NCBI GenBank assembly: GCA_012932865.1
Contig: SAXG01000051.1
Location: forward strand, 124,001 to 188,000
Reading direction: 5' to 3'
DNA length: 64,000 nucleotides
Source of the DNA: Amylostereum areolatum
Lineage: Eukaryota; Basidiomycota; Agaricomycetes; Russulales; Stereaceae
Positions within the stretch are counted from its first letter, which is position 1, and each line of letters opens with the position of its first letter. The notes under the pieces were generated by a model. The model did no database searches and had not been told where the DNA came from. It was given only the letters and a program-made list of their open reading frames with translations. Shown in pieces: positions 1 to 13,051 of the stretch. The position numbers and the translations under genes are program-made.

Positions 1-1661
1 GGGGATCGCTGCCGAGCCCGCCACTGCTGCTACCGCGCTTGCCGGCGACATTCCAGGCGGGCTGATTTCGGCGACTTGCGGAGCGTCGTCCCCCAGCCCA
101 TCGTCTGGTCGTTCCAGTTTGCGAATGTTGAAGATAATGTCATACACTGTGTCGCGCGCGAGGAAGGATGCAAAGTTGTACTTGGCCGTGCGCGTCGTGA
201 GTTGCAGCGCATTCGGAATGACGAACGCCGTCATCTTCTTCTCCAGCGAAATAATTTCGTAGATCGGAATGATGAGCTATTAGTCGCCGGTCAGCAAAGG
301 TGTAACATGCCGACGGTCAACGCGCACGAACATCGGTGATCCATCCGAAGATGTTGGCGTGGAAGCAGATGTGATGTTCCGAGATGTACAATCGACCTTG
401 GATTAGGATGTCTCGCTGTAATGCGCAGCCATAATCTATTCGGCACGTTAATTAACCTTGACCACGCACACAACAGCCCACGCACCCTCAATGAGGTAGT
501 CTCCCTCCGGTACTGTTGGGAACATCTCGTGAAAGTCGGCGTTGCGCTTGTTGCTCGCAACCGCGAAGCCTGTCACAGGGATCTCGTCCGCGAGGTCCGC
601 CAACAGTTGCGCGTCGTCCTCGTCCTCGTCCTCCCCGGAAGAGTCAGAACCGCCGTCACCGTCGTATCGTGGCATGCCAAGCGAGTTGCTGCGAATGCGA
701 TCCGGCGAGTTAGTAAGGTTCGCTGTGTGTCCGTCGATGGAGCCGTTCGGGGTGTGCATCCCGCCGTAGTTGAGCGCAGGAGACCGGTTTGTTCCCGAGC
801 GTGTGGGCGCCTTCACAGGTGATGGCGGTCCAGGACGAGCAGGTTCGTTGTTGTTGACCACGAGAGGGGGCATGACCACTGTGGGGCTTGCCATGGACAT
901 GCCAGTGGAAGCGATGGCGGAAGCGAGTCCGGTCGGTTTTCGCTTCGGGGAAGGGGCAGGCGAAGGAGCACGATTGCTGGAAACTGAGCCACGGCGCCAG
1001 AGACGACGCTTGCGACCGCTAGCGGTGGAGGAGATGGAGACGGCGTCTGAGTCACGTTGGCGCTGGGGGGTAAGGAGGGCAGGGTCGACGCCAGCAGAAT
1101 AAGTTTGTGCGCGAGGATGGGTGGTCGTCGGTGTTGAGCCGTTGGAAGTAGGTGAAAAGCCCACGGGCGACTCGGTGAAGGGCATCCCTAACGGAGAGTG
1201 TTTGAGCTGATCCGGTTTGGTGGCGGCTGTGAAGAAGGGAACGAAGAAAGTGTGAGACACGAATATAAAACCCTTGCTTCCGCACCGTCAATACCTGTAG
1301 GTGTCGGCAGATCCTCCTCCGGCGCGTCCACCGACGACAGCGGTTCCGGCCGCCGCTTACGATCGCCTCCCCCGTATTCGCTGTCCTCGGGTACGTCGCC
1401 TGGTTCGGTTTGTGGAGATGGTGGTACGATCGTCACATTCGGAGATGTGATACTGGACCGAAGCGAGTCGGTGCTGGGCGATCCATGGCCGCTTGATATG
1501 GTGGAAGATGACACGGTCGGGGCGGGAGTGACTTCGAACCTGGGCACGTCGCGGTGAGAGTTGGAGGAGGAGGATGGCGGGAGGGAAGTCGTCCTCGGTC
1601 TCTCCGCGGACTCGGAGCTGTTTCTCGCACGGGTGAGTTTTGAGAGAAAGCCAGGGGCCAT
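1..1661 (-). CDS. GRAM-domain protein, N-terminal part (Ysp2/Lam/GRAMD1-like), runs off the window
   Basis: Model: complement of <1-276, 332-435, 486-1226, 1295-1661. Introns have GT-AG borders and consistent phases; about 496 codons are in the window. The first ~365 residues are Ser/Pro-rich and disordered, with basic stretches and a run of acidic residues. A GRAM domain follows: it opens with an I-P-V-T-G-F-A-V-A-S-N-K-R-N motif, then a D-Y-L-I-E-D-Y-G segment rebuilt across the intron at 436-485, then I-L-I-Q-G-R-L-Y, the F-G-W-I-T-D turn and I-I-S-L-E-K-K. Proteins with this layout bind lipids at ER-plasma membrane contact sites and often carry a START-like VASt domain and a membrane anchor downstream. 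Those would lie beyond base 1, so sterol transfer is family inference. The ATG at 1661 is chosen because the reading is open and natural from there. No frame break is seen. GRAM domain: confident; subfamily: moderate. Confidence 0.82.
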
Positions 1662-2985
1662 GGTGCTTTCAACGCGCGCGTCCGGTGCCGCCGTGGACGA
1701 CAGTGGTAAAGGGAGGAGGCAAAGAGGTTGGCGTCGTCGTCGCTCCAAAGGCGGCAACGCCGCAACGGTCTGCGCGCGCTTCTTCCCATCTATCATGAGC
1801 CCTATTCCTCATCTTGGCATCCTCAGATTCTGTACGTTCGATATATGTAAGTGCGTTTCTCTCGCGAATAGACTTGCTGATCGACTTTATACACTCTACT
1901 TCCAGTGCACTCTACTTACTACTTACCCGGGTTGGAAACGACCTTCACGACGGTGTCTGATCGTCGGCGACTTCGGAGTCTCCGATGGGGCGTCGACGTA
2001 GTCTCCTAAAGCAGACGTCGATGGAGTCAACCCTCGTACCTCGGGATCCTCTCGTCGACGCGTCGTCGCGGAAAGCTCCACGCACTGGCAGAGTCGCGTT
2101 CTGCCTCGCTCAAGCAACATTCTCTGCCACGAAGTCATGCGTCCCACCTATAGGTCTTACAGGCATGCCTACGTAGGCTATCTGCGGGGGGATTTCATTT
2201 AGTAATTACGTCGTCTTCAAGCTAACTGCCAGGTTCAATACTAGAGTCCAAGTGCTTGATTGAGCGACCTCGCCAGTTTGCAAACGCACCGGAAACATTC
2301 TACTCCTCGTGGACGTCAATGAGTCGTGAAAAGGAGGCGAGCCGTCAATGCCGTGACGCTCAGCCGTGTGTTTATGACATGGTATACCCTTGTATGCTGT
2401 ACTTCACCGTGCTCTGCTGGGGCCTTCCATTGTCCCCGCGGACGGAATGGTGCATTTATTTAATTTCTGAAGTCAAGCCAAGCTTTGATAGGGGCTGATT
2501 AAATAACGATTCGCTGATGCCCCTTGGCGACGAGCTTGTGGGGCATTTTCATTGTGCTCCGTATGCAGCCACGACGGTATTGTTCTTCGGGATGTTGACA
2601 TTACATATAGCGCCGTTTCGGTTTTCGACTCAGTGCTGCCTCATCTCTGTACACTGTCATCCATTTCGTAGAACGTTGGCTGTAATAAGTTCTCCGCTGC
2701 CTTGTATGTTATGCACCAGAAAGTGTCCGATGCAAGGAAGCTTAAGGGAGCTCGACTTGGAATTTCCCCGAGGCCGTGAGATCTATGACGTCACGCGAGA
2801 TTGCAATAGCCGCCGGGCCACGAGCCAGTTGAACTCATTATTGTCCTTCAACTGGAAACGCGTCGCATTGGTCTTTTGTGCCGCCCTCAGCGTCTGTCAC
2901 GCCGCTATATTCTATCTACCGCCCTTCCGAATCTTATAAATGACCGTGGTCCAAGAAGCACCCGTCCACACCCCCGAACTTCAGT
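1662..2985. other. Divergent intergenic region between the GRAM gene and FunK1
   Basis: About 1.3 kb with no supported gene. Open frames are present but lack recognisable protein character. The only clear signal is the TATAAA near 2935. This region should hold the promoters of the two divergent genes. Confidence 0.6.
2935..2940 (+). promoter_or_regulatory. TATA box of FunK1 copy 1
   Basis: TATAAA lies about 46 bases upstream of the FunK1 ATG at 2986. The leader just before the ATG (CCACACCCCCGAACTTCAGT) resembles that of the second FunK1 copy, which supports both start choices. Confidence 0.55.
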
Positions 2986-5936
2986 ATGCCTATCCCTCCT
3001 CAGCCCGTTACCCATTTCTTAAACACCCCGAACCTCCACTCTACCAGGGCTCAGTACACCAGTCCCGTTGATCTGGATCGGAACATCAGACATGAGCTCT
3101 CTTACAGCGCTTTTGTCGATGTTCCCAATCTCGTCGAATCCCTCTTCTCCGGGCCGCGTATCGACCAGACAGTCGATGAAGTATACGACAAACTCAAGGA
3201 AGCGAAGACGTATCTTCCAAAATCCAAAGGGAGCAACGACAAGAGCCAGTGGGCGAATTTCCCCCTGCAGCCGGCGACCGAGAAGGAGATCTACGAGCCT
3301 CTCGTAAACGTTCTCAACGCCATCACAACGCAGGTCAAGGACCCCCAAATGCCCATCGTCTGGCTCAACAAGCACAATTCGTGGATGCAATCCGACTTCA
3401 AAGACCGCCTTCTGCCGGACATCGTCGCGCTTTGCCTTGAACAGGGCACCAACGTCGAGGATTATCTTTCCGAACTCAAGGAAGGGAAGTGGGAAGCTTG
3501 GTGGCGTTTGGTGCATACACCTCTCGAAGTCAAGAAGGACAATGGATATGTACCCTCGGTCCTTCAAACGTTCAAGTACGGCCGCCAGACGCTCAAGGAG
3601 CAGCCCGACCGTCGTTTCGTCTTCGCCCTTCTCTTCACGAGGTCGGAGATAAGGTTCTGGTTGTTGGACCGTTCGGGTGCGTTGGGGTCAAAGTTGGTTG
3701 ATATACACGCAGTGAGTGCTGCTTCGCATGTACCCCGTGTCGCCGCTGATTATATCCGTGAACAGAACCCAAAGACGCTCATTCGTATCGTCGTTGGACT
3801 TATGACCAACACACCCTCCGAACTCGGCTGGGATCCCACGATGCAGCAATACATCGACGGGGAGCGCAAGCCATCTTACAACATACCGCGCACGATGAAA
3901 TCGAAATATCACGTCGCGCATGAGCGCAAATGGTCCGTCGTGATGCCGAAGCCAAAGCCTCATTACACTACGGATGCCGAATCTAAAGTCAAGCCAGCCC
4001 CCGTCATAGCCGACCCGGACGCCGAAATGGAGGAATTTATACTTCACCGCGCAATAAGCCTGTCGCACGCCGAAGTGATTAGGGGTCGTTGCACGCGGAT
4101 CTGGCTTGCTTGGCTTGCGTCCGACATAGGAGATCGACGAGAAGAAGCGCAAGGTAAGCAGCGCGCCTGTTTTCTTAGACGGCAACTGGGCTGACTGCTT
4201 CGAAGGTGTACGTTTTCAAGGATTCTTGGCGAGATAGCCGTCGTCGCCATGAAGGCGAGCTGTATGCGATCGGGTGTACAGACGACAAAGGCAAGCCCGT
4301 GAAGGTTGGCGGCATCCCTGAGGTGTACTCCTGCGGGGTCGTCTGCGTCGATGGACAAGAAGACAGCACCAAGACGCTTATTCGAAAAGGCCTCAAAGAT
4401 CTCACCATACCAGACACACAGCCATTGGTGCTAGATGGTGCGACGTTGCCCTGATGGCGAGGCGTTCTTGACCAAGGAGCATGACTCCATGAATATACCC
4501 AAGCTTGATCACAGCGCTGTTCAGCACCTCCATGTGGCAGGCCGAAGGACAGGGAATGAAAAACCGTGAAACCGTATACACTCGCGTTTGGTGCTGGCGA
4601 CTTCAGGATGGCCAATCTTCAAGTTCAAGTCCCTCCCAGAGCTATTTGGTGCATTGAGTGACGTCGTTGCAGGTGTGTTTCTAACTTAGATGGGCATTCA
4701 TTTAAGTAACCTAATTCTCCCTATGTTTATTAGGGCATCGACATCTTTGCGGCCGCGGAGTGCTGCACAGAGACATGAGTCCCGGGAACATCGTGATCAC
4801 TGGCCTGGAATCGCCCGATTCCGGTATCCTCATCGACCTTGATTATGGCATCGAATATCCAAGGACAGAAGCAGCCAAGGACGATGATGAGCTCAGTGTA
4901 GGGCATTCTCATGAAGTTCACGAAGATTCTAATGCTGATTTACGTGCCATATTAGGGAACTATACACTTCATGAGCGGTGAACTCTTAAGCAACGAGGCC
5001 TACAGCATAGGAAAAGCCCCAGTTATATCGAGCCTTCCAGAAGTCGCAGAGTGGAACCCTGTCATTGGCCTCCTTGAAGATGAAGAGGTAGGGGCGCAGG
5101 CACGGGTGGTAGCCCCTGCCGCCAAAGTCGAACACGCCCCTCACCACGACCTTGAAGCCTTGTTTTGGACCTTCTGCTATCTCTGCCTTACCAGGGAGGG
5201 ACCGGGAGCTATACGCTCGACATGGCCTAGCGATCTCGAAGAACATCGAGCCCTCCTTCGGACCCTCCGCGATTGTTTCTACAAGGAGGACATCAGCGCA
5301 ATCGCGCCTAACAAGGCTGTTCTTATGTCCTCACCCGATATTTTCGAAAAGAAAATCCTTGACTCCTTTGCCCCCTACTTCAAGCACTGCGCATTCTTCG
5401 CCAGGCACTTGTACCAAGCGCTCTATTTTGCATACAAAAGCGGCAACTTCGACAACCTCCACGATATCTTCGAAGCCACCTTTCGGACAGCCGCAAAATC
5501 TCGTGTCATTCTGGAATGGCACTCCAAGAACGAGGCGTACAAAGAGATGGAGAAGCAGGAGGAGAAGCGCCGGGAGGAGGACAAGAAAGGCAACTTTGAC
5601 TCTCCACACCAGATCGATGTGACGAAATTCGAGCACAAACTGAAGGGCAAGGGGAAACGTGCTCGCGATGCCTCGATGGAGGGCGTGGCGGCCGAATCCA
5701 CAACGTCTACATCCCGCCAGCTGAAGTGTCGGAAGTCTGGCTCGCTCGACTCAGACCCGCTGAGCAGCCCTTCCTCTAAGCCTGCCAAGAGGCGAGCCCG
5801 AAAGGCGAAAGCTGATGCCATGCGCGAGGGGCAGTCGTCTTCGACACATGGACGTAGTAAGCGTCCGAAGAACGCGACTGCCTCTTCCTCTCAGCAGTCC
5901 CTCGCGGGTCCCTCGCGAAAGCAGCGCAGGACTTGA
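2986..5936 (+). CDS. FunK1-type fungal protein kinase, frame-disrupted copy 1
   Basis: Fungal-specific protein-kinase-like family (FunK1). N-terminal residues D-L-D-R-N-I-R-H-E-L and W-E-A-W-W-R-L-V are followed by a V-Y-V-F-K-D-S-W-R segment, the catalytic loop H-R-D-M-S-P-G-N near 4768 and an L-I-D-L-D-Y-G motif in the DFG position. The C-terminal tail is Lys/Ser-rich and probably nuclear. Introns: 3712-3765, 4155-4205, about 4674-4732, and about 4890-4955 (gtaggg...attag). Frame breaks: an extra A near 4128, an extra T near 4452, and a further shift pair near 4529 and 4583 with an in-frame TGA between. The first breaks match the one-base insertion pattern seen in housekeeping genes in this window, so the gene may be intact in the organism; true decay is the alternative. 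Substrate and role are unknown. A diverged copy lies at 18032-19951. Confidence 0.72.
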
Positions 5937-8900
5937 TGCTAGTTTTCTTTCCGCATCCCTTTATCGTACGTTTGGTCATCCGCATTCGACCAATTGACCA
6001 TACGTATACCCTTCACCGTTATCGCAGCCTGCCCAAATGATCATCGTTTGCTATATTGGCACCTCCCCTTGTCAACTGCTCTGTGAATGTTCCCATGCAA
6101 CACACACACTTTTTGGTGCCAATTATTTTCCATCATACGCGTCAAGCGTGTCGTGCAGCGTGATTTCTTCCAGACTTCGACGAACTTGATGAAGGACTTA
6201 CGGACTCGTGGTCATCGTCCCGCTCGGCCCGGGAACCTTCCGAACTTTCCCAAACCCCTTTGAATCTGTTCCTCAAGGCGAGTCAAGCTAGTCAAGAGTC
6301 AAGACCTCCCCCGGGGCCCGAGTACCCTCGTTTCTTAAACCAGAACGACTATCTTCTAGTTAGGTCAACGACAGGAGACTACCCTCGTTTCAACGATCAT
6401 CGATCAGTACTCAGTACTCAGTAACATAGTTGCTCAGTAGGTCCGGCGGCACAGCCAGGGGGGGTGCGGACGCGGATTCCGGCACTCCAACCCCAGCGAG
6501 GACCCCAGACACCGTCAACCGAGGTGACGAGATAAGATTCGTTAGATTGGCCAGATAAGAGCATCTGCTACTGTGCAGCAGTGAGTATCAGCTCGCTAAC
6601 ATCGCTCCTGCGAGTTCTGGAGCGTAGGTGTAAAGGCATTTGATGAACGACAGTCAATATTCGAGGAATACATGTCTTGCAGCAAATATGGCACTGGTTG
6701 ATCTTTTCCGAAGGCGAACGTATGGATCTCGGTGACAAACTGACATGGTTCACAAGGTATGAATCGACGCGGTATAGTATGATGAAGTAGTGTATTTGAT
6801 ACGAAGGCGAGACGTAGACGTACTCAGCTATGCTCGTGGCTGTCTCTGCGGATCTGATGCAAGGACTTCCGAGAGACACGAACGAGCGAATACACACATG
6901 TAAATGGTAGCAAGTTCATAGGCGAAGGGCGGGGTGCGGAATGGGATTAAATAGCGAGCTGAATTTGGAAGGCTTCCGACGAGAGTATACGTCCTGTGGA
7001 GGATCGCAGGGAAGCGAGTAGGAGAGTGAGACGGCAAGTACACACACCTTTTCAAGTTACCAGCCGCCTACGCGTGTTGTCCCTTTGCACCTTCCCTTCG
7101 TGCCCTCCATTTGACGGGCCTTCAAGCCCATACCATAGTATTCCAGTTGATTCGATGCATCACGAAGGTGTTGATGTTGGAGATTGTGAGAATCTTGACA
7201 TATGGCCGCTGCCAACCGAGTCCCAGAGCATCCAGGAGCTGATCCAAAGCTGATCACCAGGCCACCGGACACAAAATCAAGGTATCGGATAGCGCAATCG
7301 TAGGATAAATGGATATAACACCATGAAAACAGAGAGGAGGGGAGGAGGGGAGAAAAAGGCGGGAGGAAAGCAACCCGACGTCGATTATCCCGGCCACATG
7401 ACGATTTACAATGTATACTATTAATGTCCACTTCGTGTCAATCTGCTATGACTCTGCGCGATTTTGGGGGTCTATCATTCAATTAGAACTGAAACTTAAA
7501 GGAGCCCCTCAGGCATACAGCTCATTCCACTCGAGTATAGAATCGCAAACGGCAAGAACGAGAATGCGAGCGCGGCGCGGGTACCCGCGGACCGGAGGAG
7601 GACCCCGAAACCGTCAGCCTTGAGTATGAGGGGAGTTGGAGTACACCACCAGCAGTTGCCTCAGCATCAATCTATGATGGCCAGTTGGGGTGAGTCGAAT
7701 GGCGTGACCGGAGGTTCACGCTGGCTTCACGTCAGCTTGAATCTAAACCCCTGATTCGAGTTCCATCCCGCTTTTCCGTCAGTGTAAGCCAATTCCACGC
7801 CAAAGTCAGCGTGAGCACAAGCTGGTCCGTCGGTTTCAAGCCCATTTCACTGGCATTTGTAAGAAGTGGAAAGAACGGAGTCCCCGCGCGATGAGTCTGA
7901 AGTCGATTATGTAAGCAATGTCAATTTTCGTCGTCGCGCGGTGTCGTTCTTGTTTCCTCTCACCACCTCCACCGCTCAACGTCAACTCCCTCCACCTGGC
8001 CACAGCATCTCATCTACCACTGGAGACCCCGGTATAGCTGATTTCGAGACCGGAATCACATATCGGAATCTCCTCAAAGAGTGGGCTTTGACCACCCCAC
8101 CCTTTCCCCTTCGCTCACATCAATGTCGAGGTCTCCAGCCCGCTCTCTCATGAGCATGAGTAGCATTGAGACAACAGCCTGGGTGCGTGTTAGTATCTCT
8201 CACTTCCTGCTCGTCTGTCTCACCACGCCACTCATGCATAGGCCCTACTAGTACCCCTGGGGATCTCTTGTTGCCGAGGGCTCTTTCGCACTTATGGGCT
8301 TTGCTCTCGGTCTTTCCTCGTGTTCTTGGTCTCTACTCGCGGTCTCGGTCTTTGCTTGCAGTCTTGGCCTGTGGTTGTCGTCTCGCTCCTCGCTCTCGGT
8401 CCCCCTGGGTCTCTGGTTTTTGCTCGCTGGCACTTGCTAGGTTATCTCAATCCCGTTTTGCTGGCATGCCAGGTAACACACTCTAATTCATTTTTCATTC
8501 CTCCTTTTGGACCCGTAGACATCCTGTAACACCCCCCATGTACTTTGTATGGTAGTTCTCGGAATGATATATATATTACGATGCTTTGTTTGCTTCCACA
8601 TTGGGATGATAAGATTGCGATAAGCATGATTTGAGCCAGCATCCCGCCGATTGCTCCTTGACGAGCTTAGTAAGATAATTGGATTGAATCCGAAGGAACT
8701 CAGCTTCCGACCCAAGGGAGCCCGTTGAGTCTGATATCAGCATGACATTTTTGGATTCCATCCGGTGTCACGCTAGCATCACACTCAGGGGCATGATATC
8801 GGAATGAAGCTGAAGGATCTGCTGGTGGTGTACCGGAATTCCTAGCCGGACGCCCCTCGGGCACAGCGGCCCTCCTCGAGTCATGTTCCTTTACGACCTA

Positions 8901-9512
8901 CAGACACCGCAACACGCCCGAACACGCCCAACTCTGCTTCAGGATTTTTCAGGATCTCGTCACCAACCAGACCTCGCCTTTCTCTCTCCTTCGTATGATA
9001 CCGTCCATTTTCCCGGCCCAATCACTGTAGCAACCATGAGATATACAACAAAATCGATCGATTGAGGCAAAGTTGGCTAGATATGCTGGCGCGACGAGCG
9101 TCAAACGTCAAACGTTGAAGTACGTTACATACTTTTAGTCGTTATGTAGCGACTTACTTTACAGTCGGACCGACCCTCGGCTTCCTGTGTGAGAATTTTC
9201 TATCACATATGTATCTTTCTCACCTTTTCACCACAGATGGAGCTTTATCCGTACCTTTAATGGCCGATAGGTCTCGGCAACGGGGTACCCCACATGCAAA
9301 TCACGGCGATTTCGAGCCCTTGACCGATGGCAACATGCATAGACAGAATACCCATGTGTTCCATCTCCGTCATGATACATACGTACCCTCCTGCGCGTGG
9401 ATGACGGTTCTTGCATCCGAGCACTATAAAGCCCACTGCCATCGGGAGTGGTCACTCTCAGACGTCGATCTTCTCCAGTCCCTCAGCAGCCTGTCAGCAC
9501 AGGTCCGAAGAA
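5937..9512. other. 3.6-kb gene-poor region
   Basis: I see no supported gene. There are short repeats: two copies of TACCCTCGTTTC near 6323 and 6381, a short AGTACTC reiteration near 6405, and a degenerate pyrimidine-rich CTCGGTCTT-like stretch at about 8290-8410. The last ~350 bases are the M36 promoter, duplicated at 22666-23430. A decayed transposon is possible, but I find no terminal repeats or transposase-like reading. Confidence 0.5.
9425..9430 (+). promoter_or_regulatory. TATA box of M36 copy 1
   Basis: TATAAA about 88 bases upstream of the M36 start at 9513. The paralogue has TATAAA at a similar distance (22773-22778, minus strand). Confidence 0.55.
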
Positions 9513-11871
9513 ATGGCCAACTTCACCAAGCTGCTTTCAACGATCTTGCTCGCGGTCGCCTTGCGCGTCCACAGCCACTGCTGCTTCCTTGCCTGCCGTC
9601 AAGCGGTCTACTACGCATGGCGTTCATCTGGTTGGCAGGAACTCCGAGTTGAAGCTCGAGACATACCACCCGGCGTCTTCTTTCGAGGTGCGTCCGCTCT
9701 GTATCTACATATCCAGCTCGTCATTGATCCGCCACATCTAGACGTTCGGCGCTGCGGGTCTTGACCACCCTCTGGCGAAACGTGACGGCTTCGACCTTGT
9801 GGAAGCTACGACTGAGTTCGTCAAGTCGAAACTGGGAATCGACAGCGATTCTCTTCGCTTCCATACTGGCTACTCTGGTGCGGTTTCGAAGAACGCCTTC
9901 GTCAAGCAGCAGAAGGTGAGATGCCTCCGAGCGTGGTGACTGTAAGATGTGTCGTCAGGCTGACTGTGTTGACACCCGTAGAACGGCATCCCCTTTGCTA
10001 ATGCGGTTGCTAATGTCGCCTTCAACAACGATGGTCGAATCGCGTCCTTTGGGTCGTCCTTCTTGACACCATGTACGTCGTCTGTGTGGACTTTCCTTTC
10101 GTATGAAAGGCTGATGTTTCTTCCAGCCACGATCGCGGATCACAACCCTTCTATTTCAGTGGAGGACGCCATCGCAACCGCCGAGAAGACCCTGGACGGC
10201 ACTTATAACCAGCAGCCGTCCTCGCTCGAGTATTTCGTCCTCGACGATGACACCGCTGCGCTCACCCACGTCGTTCAAATCCGCAACGAGGAAAAGGGTA
10301 CTTGGGTCGAGGCGTTCGTTGACGCACACGACAACAAAGTGATCTCCGTGACGGACTTTGTTGCAAAGGCCACAGTGAGTGCGTTCAGTTTGCTGTAGTG
10401 AACCCCATCTGAAAGCGACATAGTACCGCGTCATCCCGGTCTGGAAGCAGGATTACGATGACGGCTTCGAGACGCTGACTGACCCAGAGAACCTTAAGAC
10501 CTCTCCTAATGGCTGGCTCAACGGCACTGAGACTTCGTACGTTCATCCTTACTACCTTCTTTAGCAAATAACTTTTCTCACTTCCCCCTGACAACAGAGG
10601 CAACAACGTTCTGGTGTACGCTGGCCCTAATGGGAATACCACTACTACGTCTGAGTCCTCTCCTGGCAAGTTCATCTACACAGAGGACGACACACAGGAT
10701 CCGACCACGGCCGAGAATAGGGCGGCCGCGACTACCAACGGGTTCTATGTCGTGAACGCCGTTCACGATATCGCGTACCTTTATGGTTTCACAGAGGCCG
10801 CGTTTAACTTCCAAGACGACAACTTCGGAAAGGGCGGTGAAGGTGGCGACCGTGTCACATTCAATGCGCAGGCGTCTGGCAATGTCGAGAATGCCGATTT
10901 CTCCACTCCTCCCGAGTACGTCCTTTCTTCCCCATGTCTGCTTTCACGTCCTAATCATTTCGTTGCTGTAGTGGTCAGAGCGGACACATGAACATATACT
11001 TCTGGACCAACCCTTTGGTACGCCTCTCTCACACCAGCACCATCCGCGGACGACCTAACTGGAATTTTCTCTAGCCTGCGCGTAACGGCGCGCTCAGCAA
11101 CGATATCGTCGCCCACGAAATGACGCACGGCATCACCAACCGCATGACTGGTGGCGGCACCGCCCGCTGCCTCCAGACGCAGGAGGCGAAAGGCATGGGC
11201 GAGGGCTGGTCCGACGCTTTTGCTGAATGGACTGAACAGACTGCTGCCCACCTGGACTACGTGGTCGCCCCGTGGGCGGAAAACAAGCCGGGGGGCATCC
11301 GCACCTACCCGTACTCGACGAACAAGACCACTAACCCGCTCACCTATGCGAGCGTTGCAAACCTCACCGAGCCCCACTGTGGGTGTTTTTCTGAACTTCT
11401 CGGGTTCCTGATGTTGAGGGTGTAATAGTTATTGGCCAGTATTGGGCCAACCTCTGGCACAATGTCCACGCGGCGCTTATCGACGAGCACGGCTTCGCCG
11501 ACGATTACCTGTCCAACCCCGAGTGCGTCCACTTCTCCCTCGTCTCCCTAACACGCTTTCCTCAGCTGATCCGCCCTTTCCTCTAGTGCCGACGGTGGTA
11601 ACGTGATGTTTGGACATATCTTCATCGACGCGCTCCCCATCCAGCCTTGTAACCCCACCTGTACGTCTTGCCCCCCTCTTCTTAGATTTCTCGTTGATTT
11701 AATGCGCTTTCGTCTTCAGTCCAAACCGGTCGCGACGCCATCATTCAGGCAGATGCGAATCGCTACAACGGCACCAACAAGTGTCTGCTCTGGAAGGTCT
11801 ACGCATCGCGCGGGCTCGGTGTCAACGCGCAGAACTATACTGACGACGCTACGGTCCCCGATGGCTGCTAG
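9513..11871 (+). CDS. M36 fungalysin metalloprotease, copy 1 (frameshift in signal peptide)
   Basis: Secreted zinc endopeptidase of the fungalysin family, made as a preproenzyme. Exons: 9513-9687, 9742-9915, 9982-10072, 10127-10374, 10424-10536, 10598-10915, 10972-11017, 11075-11378, 11429-11522, 11587-11660, 11720-11871. Intron positions match copy 2 (20306-22665) exactly. The zinc motif H-E-M-T-H is in exon 8, and the third ligand Glu is in the following G-E-G-W-S-D. The propeptide runs from the signal peptide to about exon 5. One extra base near 9561 (GTCGCC+TTGCG against GTCGCTTGCG in copy 2) shifts the frame inside the signal peptide; all later exons are open. Read literally, the secreted enzyme would not be made. 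Because the extra T fits the window-wide pattern, an assembly error is at least as likely as pseudogenisation. Family assignment is firm. Confidence 0.88.
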
Positions 11872-12088
11872 TGGCCCATGGTGTCACTCCTGTTGTCGTT
11901 CGCTCTTGCTGTCTCTGTCTGCCCCCTCTCGTTTTTTCACGCTGTCATACAAACCGGAATCTTTCACGTATCATGAATTGCACACCTTTAGAGTATCATA
12001 CCGTTCTTGAGATCAAAGAACTACATAGAATATTATAAAATAATGAAAGTCACTTTATCCTTGGACTTTGGACATGAAAAAAAATACT

Positions 12089-12161
12089 CTCCCTGGCGGG
12101 GAGTCGAACCCCGCTCTCGCGCGTGACAGGCGCGTGTACTAATCCGATATACTACCAGGGA
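12089..12161 (-). tRNA. trnD(GTC): tRNA-Asp (anticodon GTC)
   Basis: 73 nt on the minus strand. The acceptor stem TCCCTGG pairs with CCAGGGA, followed by discriminator G. The anticodon stem CGCGC/GCGCG encloses loop CTGTCAC, giving GTC. The T-stem CGGGG/CCCCG encloses TTCGACT. No intron is needed. The 3' CCA is not encoded, as expected for a eukaryotic gene. Confidence 0.95.
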
Positions 12162-12397
12162 CTTGAAAAGAAGGCATTTGGGACAGCTATATGATCAACG
12201 CCCCAAGTCACATCAAGTCTGGGTGACTTTCGGTTCCCCGAGGCTCATACAAATCCAGCCCGAGCCCTCTTCCGTAAACTGGGGCTCGTCCCACTCATCG
12301 AGCTCCCTCGCCACGTACCGATGCTCTAAAGGAACCTTCATCATCTACGTCATACTAGTTCTGGTGGACTCCGATCTTCCACTTACTCTAACCCGTC

Positions 12398-13051
12398 ATG
12401 TCCAAACCACCCTCTACTGCTGCTGCTGCTGCCTCCTTAGAACCTCTCGCCTCCGATAACCCTTCGACCAAGACGGTTGCATCAGACATTCTCGAGGTCA
12501 CAGAGCCCGACGAGGAGGAAGACAGTGACGACTACGGAGACATCGAGGTACGTTCGCGTGTCTCCCTCCGGGGAAGCATCGTAAGTTCAACAGTGGACTT
12601 TCTTCCTTCCTTTCGGTGCAGGAGGAGGAGGAAGATGAGACAGGTGGGTTTGAAGATGAGGAAGAGGAAGAGGACGAAGACAGCCCGAACGAGGTGCGTT
12701 TGTTTCCTACTGCGTTAGATGTGTCGCTGACCTTCACTGTGCGGGGCACTCAGAAATCTAGCTTGACGGCGCTTCTTCTCGGCGGAGGGATTGATGACGA
12801 GGTGCGCCCCGGCTCCCACGCACAGTCACACATATCACGCTGAACCGCCCCCATAGGGTGTTGCAGAAGACGAGGAGGAGGATGAGGAAGGCGAATACGT
12901 CCACCAGGACCACTCCTCCGGCAGCACGTCCCAATCCAACGGCTCCTCTATCTCCATCGTGGGCGAGAAGCGCACGCGCGAATCAGACGGGGACGTCGCG
13001 GACGACGAGGAGGCCGAACCGGTGCAAGAAGGCCTAAGGTGTAGTGAGTAG
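12398..13051 (+). CDS. Small acidic disordered protein
   Basis: Not recognised. Exons 12398-12547, 12622-12693, 12754-12801 and 12857-13051 join in frame to 154 residues, with the stop TAG at 13049-13051. The protein starts with an Ala/Ser/Thr-rich segment containing a run of five Ala. It then alternates Glu/Asp-rich blocks with a short hydrophobic S-L-T-A-L-L-L-G-G segment, and ends in a Ser-rich and acidic tail with one basic K-R-T-R patch. Such composition is common in nucleolar proteins, histone chaperones and transcription-associated proteins, but nothing here fixes a function. All three introns have clean GT-AG borders, and consistent phases support a real gene. Confidence 0.6.

Noticed and set aside
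2517..2939. 140-codon open reading upstream of FunK1
   Set aside because: Overlaps the FunK1 promoter including its TATAAA; no protein-like features.
8166..8529. Repeated CTCGGTCTT-like stretch as a tandem repeat or coding repeat
   Set aside because: The units are too irregular for a defined tandem repeat, and the reading is Leu/Ser/Arg low complexity.
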